Source: CAMBDS01 sp964355675 (GTDB taxonomy: Bacteria; Electryoneota; AABM5-125-24; Hatepunaeales; Hatepunaeaceae). From it: a stretch of 64,000 nt of DNA. The stretch spans positions 26,741 through 90,740 of the forward strand of contig CAYHEC010000014.1 of the NCBI GenBank assembly GCA_964355675.1. Reading direction: 5' to 3'. Shown here in pieces: positions 60,828 to 64,000 of the stretch. The notes under the pieces are model-generated. The model ran no database searches. It saw nothing but the letters and a program-made list of their open reading frames with translations, and had not been told where the DNA came from. A program made the position numbers and the translations under genes. Numbering within the stretch: position 1 is the stretch's first letter; each line of letters opens with the position of its first letter.

Positions 60828-60893
60828 ACTGGTGTCACGTGACACCAGTCACCAACGACAATAAGCCATCCCGAGGATTCGGGGTGGCTTATT
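60828..60893 (+). terminator. 22-bp palindrome followed by a rho-independent-type hairpin
   Basis: A perfect palindrome ACTGGTGTCAC/GTGACACCAGT (60828-60849) starts six bases after the lipoprotein stop. The hairpin AATAAGCCA-T-CCCGA...TCGGG-G-TGGCTTATT (60860-60893) follows, with TGTTAATAA after it. The second is a plausible terminator for both converging genes. Confidence 0.7.
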
Positions 60894-60927
60894 GTTAATA
60901 AATCGTCAATTTGAAATTGTTGACGGT

Positions 60928-61833
60928 TTAGAATTTCTCCAACATTTTCCACGCCAGCCCAAAAATCAGCCCCTTCTCGCTGACCCGCAATCCCCGCTTA
61001 CCGATAATTTTCATCGCCAGATCAAGGATAATCGCTCCCGCTGGCAGTATCGCCGCTCTTGCCGGAGGCATCCCCGGCAATGCCTTCCTTTCGTCAAGAC
61101 TCATCTTCGACAGTTTGTTGCGCCATACCACCACAGCCCGATGCGAAAGCCGGTATCCCTCAATCAATCCCGGCTTGTAATCGACAATCTGCAACCCAAG
61201 CGAGGCAAGCGAGGTACAAGTCCCCGCGATGCCTATCAGTGGGCACGTCATTGGCACAACCTTTGCCCATGGAGCAAGCATATCAGCAACATCCTCACGA
61301 AGCTTGATAATTTCTGCGAGAGGCGGTGGATCTGAAGAAAATCGACGGGTCAGAGTTACAGCTCCGATGGGGATGCTTTGTGAATATTCGATAGAGCTTC
61401 CCCGCCCGACTATCAGCTCGCTCGACCCTCCGCCGATGTCGAGGATGGCGATCTGATGGGACGATGGGGAATTCCCGACCACACCCCGCCAAGCCAGTGC
61501 CGCTTCGTGTTCCCCGTCGATGATCTGGAAATCGAGGCCGATGGAAGCGGTCATCGCCACAAAATCAGCAGAGTTCCTTGCTGAGCGGAGTGCCTGAGTC
61601 CCGACCGCCTTGACCGCTTCACAGCCAAGCTCTTTTCCCCGATCCATCATTCGCAAAAGAATGAGTCGGTTCTCCTCAATCAGATCCGGCGGGAGCAAGC
61701 CATCTTCGCTTTTGCCAGCGCCAAGATGATTTCCGGCAATACCGCGCTCAACAACCTGCATGCTGTCGTCGGTCAGGTCGGCGATGAGGTAGAGTGTTGA
61801 ATTGGTGCCAATGTCGATGGTTAAGGTGCGCAT
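60928..61833 (-). CDS. Ppx/GppA family phosphatase
   Basis: A 301-residue protein of the ASKHA fold. MRTLTIDIGTNSTLYLIADL (phosphate-1 loop IDIGTNST), TQALRSARNSADF near 100, IIDGEHEAALAWRGV near 121, ILDIGGGSSELIVG near 148 (phosphate-2) and GIAGTCTSLASL near 217. These enzymes hydrolyse exopolyphosphate and/or pppGpp. It lacks the C-terminal HD-type extension of E. coli Ppx/GppA, as in many short homologues, so which substrate it prefers is open. Confidence 0.92.
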   Translation of the reverse strand: MRTLTIDIGTNSTLYLIADLTDDSMQVVERGIAGNHLGAGKSEDGLLPPDLIEENRLILLRMMDRGKELGCEAVKAVGTQALRSARNSADFVAMTASIGLDFQIIDGEHEAALAWRGVVGNSPSSHQIAILDIGGGSSELIVGRGSSIEYSQSIPIGAVTLTRRFSSDPPPLAEIIKLREDVADMLAPWAKVVPMTCPLIGIAGTCTSLASLGLQIVDYKPGLIEGYRLSHRAVVVWRNKLSKMSLDERKALPGMPPARAAILPAGAIILDLAMKIIGKRGLRVSEKGLIFGLAWKMLEKF

Positions 61834-61855
61834 GGTGTGTAATGTAATTAAATAC

Positions 61856-61884
61856 TTGACAAATGTTCAGTAGTTATGTATATT
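61856..61884 (+). promoter_or_regulatory. Sigma-70-type promoter for the small gene-dinB unit
   Basis: TTGACA (61856-61861), 17-bp spacer, TATATT (61879-61884): a near-consensus promoter. Transcription would begin near 61891, which excludes the TTG at 61889 as a translation start. Confidence 0.75.
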
Positions 61885-61918
61885 ACCATTGAATCAAAAG
61901 GGTAACCATAACCATCTG

Positions 61919-62173
61919 ATGCATTACGAAAAAATGAACGAGCCGATCGAAATGATCGCTCACTTCGCTCCGGGAAGGCTTCAGCCGCTTCGTTTTCTCT
62001 GGAAAGGTCGCGCCCACAAGATCGAAGCGATACGCGGTCGTTGGACTACGCTCGAAGGACAACGCAAATGCTACCGCTTCGCCATCCATGCCGAAGGCAT
62101 CGGCGGGTGCGAGCTTGCCTTCGAGATCGACACTATGCTCTGGAGCATCCAGACTATCGCAGTCGATTCATGA
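61919..62173 (+). CDS. Small protein encoded with dinB (DUF6504-like)
   Basis: 84 residues from ATG 61919 (a second in-frame ATG lies at 61934). The sequence has RFLWKGRAHKIEAIRGRW and FAIHAEGIGGCELAFEI, then a final MLWSIQTI strand. It resembles the small beta-rich DUF6504-type proteins that accompany Y-family polymerases in other bacteria; I base this on pattern and context, not a search. Its stop overlaps the dinB ATG (ATGA), so the two are probably translated together from the near-consensus promoter upstream. Confidence 0.65.
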   Translation: MHYEKMNEPIEMIAHFAPGRLQPLRFLWKGRAHKIEAIRGRWTTLEGQRKCYRFAIHAEGIGGCELAFEIDTMLWSIQTIAVDS

Positions 62174-63543
62174 GCTGGATCCACAAGAACGAGATTGAGC
62201 ACATCCGTGTCATAGCGTTGCCGTCTGACAATCAGTTACTTACTGCTGACCACGGCGGGTCGGCAACGCCTGCCGAGCGACTCCACAATAAACCGGCTAT
62301 TCCTGAGACGAAATCCGTCACCGATAAACTCTACCTTCACGTCGATATGGACGCCTTCTTTGCCTCAGTCGAAATGCGCGACAACCCTGCCTTAAAGGGG
62401 CATCCAGTCGCGGTGGGAGGCAGTTCTGACGGAAGAAAAGGAATTATCACTGCCGCAAACTACACCGCCCGCAAGTTCGGTCTGAAAGCCGGCATGCCCG
62501 CGATAGAAGCAAAGCGTCGTTGTCCGAAAGTAATTTTCGTCAAGCTCGACTCCAGAAAATATACTTACGCTTCAGCCCAAATTATGGATATTCTCGAGGG
62601 ATTCACACCCGAAGTCCGAATCCTGTCGGTTGATGAAGCATCTCTGGAAATTTCCGGCATCCTGTGGCGATACGGGACTCCCGTCGCTGTCGGACAGGCG
62701 GTCAAAGATATGATAACTTGCCGCTGTAACTTGCCATCTACCGTCGGAATCGCCCGAAACCGGCTGGTAGCCAAGGTTGCCGCCGATACATCCAAGCCGG
62801 ACGGCCTGCGGTATCTCGTTCCGGGAAGTGAAGCGGCTTATCTGGCTCCTTTTCCTGTCTCAAAGATGTGTGGGATCGGCCCGGCAACGGAAGTAGCTCT
62901 CGGCAAACTTGGCTTGAAAACACTTGGCGAGCTTGCGGTCGCATCTGAAGAGCTGATGAAATTAAGATTTGGCGTACTTGGTCCCTGGATGGTGCAGATG
63001 GCAAGGGGCGAATACGTAGGGCGGATGCAACAAGACGATGCCCGAGGGTCTGATGAAAAATCAATGGGACATGAGCGAACATTCGGTAAACCGGTCACGG
63101 ATCACTCTGAACTGAAGGGTTGGGTTGTTGCGCTTGCTGAAATGGTTGCGCGCCGAGTCAGAAATGGCGCGATGGTCGGGCGGGTGTTGACAATGAAACT
63201 CCGATATTCCGACTTCGACACCCTTCATCACCAGTCAGTGATGCCAGAACCGACAGATGACGAAGAGATGTTGATTCTTCAAGGCTGGAAGTTACTCGAC
63301 CAATGCTGGAAGCAGGGTCGTGCGGTCAGGCTTCTCGGACTTTCATTGGGGGCGTTGACTCCTAAGGATGAGTCAGCAATGCAGATGAGTCTCTTTGTGG
63401 GCAAACAAATTATCCGCAGAGAAGCGCTCTACAAAGCGCTTGACTCGCTCAAGGACAGATTTGGGGAGAAAATAATACTGCGAGCAATGGGGAGCAGTCA
63501 ACGTGTGGGTAGAGACTTCATAACTTTTGGGAAATCGAAGTAG
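62170..63543 (+). CDS. dinB: DNA polymerase IV (Y-family, DinB)
   Basis: A 457-residue translesion polymerase. The catalytic start is LYLHVDMDAFFASVEMRDNP (about 54-73, metal Asp in DMDAFF). It continues VAVGGSSDGRKGIITAANYTARKFG (in part AANYTARKFGLKAGMP), LSVDEASLEISG near 155 (second metal site, SVDEAS; usual DinB reads SIDEA), IARNRLVAKVAAD near 190, and a little-finger domain from about 290. The N-terminal 53 residues before the catalytic core are extra and contain TADHGGSATPA encoded by a palindrome. It overlaps the upstream small gene by four bases. No LexA box is evident. Confidence 0.92.
   Translation: MSWIHKNEIEHIRVIALPSDNQLLTADHGGSATPAERLHNKPAIPETKSVTDKLYLHVDMDAFFASVEMRDNPALKGHPVAVGGSSDGRKGIITAANYTARKFGLKAGMPAIEAKRRCPKVIFVKLDSRKYTYASAQIMDILEGFTPEVRILSVDEASLEISGILWRYGTPVAVGQAVKDMITCRCNLPSTVGIARNRLVAKVAADTSKPDGLRYLVPGSEAAYLAPFPVSKMCGIGPATEVALGKLGLKTLGELAVASEELMKLRFGVLGPWMVQMARGEYVGRMQQDDARGSDEKSMGHERTFGKPVTDHSELKGWVVALAEMVARRVRNGAMVGRVLTMKLRYSDFDTLHHQSVMPEPTDDEEMLILQGWKLLDQCWKQGRAVRLLGLSLGALTPKDESAMQMSLFVGKQIIRREALYKALDSLKDRFGEKIILRAMGSSQRVGRDFITFGKSK
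62244..62265. repeat. Palindrome inside dinB 5' region
   Basis: TGCTGACC-ACGGCG-GGTCGGCA, the same family as 29167, 30159 and 45897. Read in frame as ADHGGSA. Confidence 0.85.
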
Positions 63544-63563
63544 GGGCGCAATGCCTTGCGACC

Positions 63564-64000
63564 TTACCGGATCAGAACAACTTTCTTGGTCGAAACCTCC
63601 TGCCCGGTCTGGAGACGAACGAGATAGACTCCGGCTGGAACTAAGGAGGCGTTCCAGGTAGCGCTACTCGTTTCTTCTGCCGACCCCCTGCGGTCGGCAG
63701 AGTTCCTTTCCGTCAACCACGGGGGGTTGACGGAAGAACCACCATCCACCAGCCTCGCCACTTCCCGCCCGGAGACGTCGTAGATTGCCAACTGTAGGGG
63801 CACGGCATGCCGTGCCCCTACGTCGAATCGTATCACAAGCGTCGAATTGAACGGATTAGGCGAAACATTCAGGAGGACAGGACGTCCCGGCCTGCCAGCC
63901 TCTTCATCGCCAATAATCCCTAACTCCCTCACTGTCACCTCCCACGTCACCGTATCCGCCTCAACCGAATCCGCCACAACGACCTGCACGAGGTGAGGCG
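63564..64000 (-). CDS. T9SS-exported protein, C-terminal part (runs off right edge)
   Basis: Open to the window edge on the minus strand, with about 145 residues visible. VSPNPFNSTLVIRFDV and LAIYDVSGREVARLVDG, then ATWNASLVPAGVYLVRLQTG and KKVVLIR, make a complete T9SS type A sorting domain. Two stretches interrupt it: VGARHAVPL (palindrome 63794-63821) between two beta strands, and a segment of about 25 residues (NPPWLTERNSADRRGSAEE) encoded by two palindromes at 63676-63735. The domain still reads through to its proper end, so these are in-frame inserts. The N-terminal identity of the protein is outside the window. Confidence 0.8.
   Translation of the reverse strand, partial: PHLVQVVVADSVEADTVTWEVTVRELGIIGDEEAGRPGRPVLLNVSPNPFNSTLVIRFDVGARHAVPLQLAIYDVSGREVARLVDGGSSVNPPWLTERNSADRRGSAEETSSATWNASLVPAGVYLVRLQTGQEVSTKKVVLIR
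63676..63735. repeat. Two adjacent palindromes inside a T9SS sorting domain
   Basis: TCTGCCGACC-CCCTGC-GGTCGGCAGA (63676-63701, 26 bp) and TTCCGTCAACC-ACGGGG-GGTTGACGGAA (63708-63735, 28 bp), six bases apart. Confidence 0.9.
63794..63821. repeat. Perfect 28-bp palindrome inside a T9SS sorting domain
   Basis: GTAGGGGCACGGCA followed directly by its reverse complement. Read on the minus strand as VGARHAVPL, in the same phase (GTR GGG) as the VGRTTVRPT copies. Confidence 0.95.
63992..64000. repeat. Start of another RAYT-family palindrome, cut by the window edge
   Basis: GGTGAGGCG, the first nine bases of the half-site found in the RAYT arrays, ends the window. Only the next bases outside would confirm it. 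Confidence 0.4.

Overview
The window is bacterial chromosome from a Gram-negative, meso-diaminopimelate-type organism. Two proteins end in type IX secretion (T9SS) sorting domains with the NPFNP/NPFNS signature, and there is a choice-of-anchor-type protein with a CXXCH site. This points to the FCB superphylum (Fibrobacteres-Chlorobi-Bacteroidetes and related candidate phyla). I cannot place it more precisely from sequence alone. By eye, G+C is near 50% in the core genes and lower in a few accessory stretches.

Layout. 1-6.7 kb: edge of a secreted protein, thioredoxin, rpsU, cvpA-mutS2, tRNA-Gly(CCC), der. 7.0-24 kb: a complete-looking dcw (division/cell wall) cluster, mraZ-rsmH-ftsL-ftsI-murE-mraY-murD-ftsW-murG-murC-murB-ftsQ-ftsA-ftsZ, mostly translationally coupled but without murF or ddl. 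24-29 kb: a methyltransferase, ftsE-ftsX, a DCC-family protein and an orphan PilB/GspE ATPase. 29-34.6 kb: a YbhGFSR-like ABC exporter whose ATPase is two separate genes. 34.7-38.4 kb: three exported proteins each with one CXXCH heme site. 38.5-45.8 kb: methionine genes (metH and a homocysteine methyltransferase/MTHFR fusion) flanking an accessory island with two unrecognised genes and a REP-associated tyrosine transposase (RAYT). 46-52.4 kb: metallophosphoesterase, flippase, HicB/TPR protein, hisS, VOC protein. 52.7-55.5 kb: two genes carrying three activities of di-N-acetylated uronic acid sugar synthesis. 55.5-58.5 kb: dtxR-feoA-feoB iron operon. 59-64 kb: a large lipoprotein, Ppx/GppA, a small protein plus dinB, and the end of a T9SS-exported protein.

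The dominant unusual feature is a set of short palindromes, typically 26-33 bp and very often exactly 28 bp, in most intergenic gaps and also inside at least six genes in frame (murB, an ABC ATPase, metH, the homocysteine methyltransferase/MTHFR fusion, dinB, a T9SS protein). One family (core GCGRACARCTGTYCGC) forms 49-bp-period arrays on both sides of the RAYT gene, is found in murB, the ABC ATPase and metH, and begins again at the right window edge. In coding regions it is read as V-(G/R)-R-T-(T/A)-V-R-(P/L)-T. I read this as a REP/RAYT-type system whose elements have entered coding regions, comparable in effect to Rickettsia palindromic elements. Other notable features are probable AUU start codons for ftsI and ftsQ, several contiguous tandem arrays between cell-division genes, an octamer microsatellite before hisS, and a composition break inside hisS.

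Promoters recognisable by eye are sigma-70-like, with TTGAC-type -35 boxes, mostly 17-bp spacers, and -10 boxes TATATT or TATCTT.
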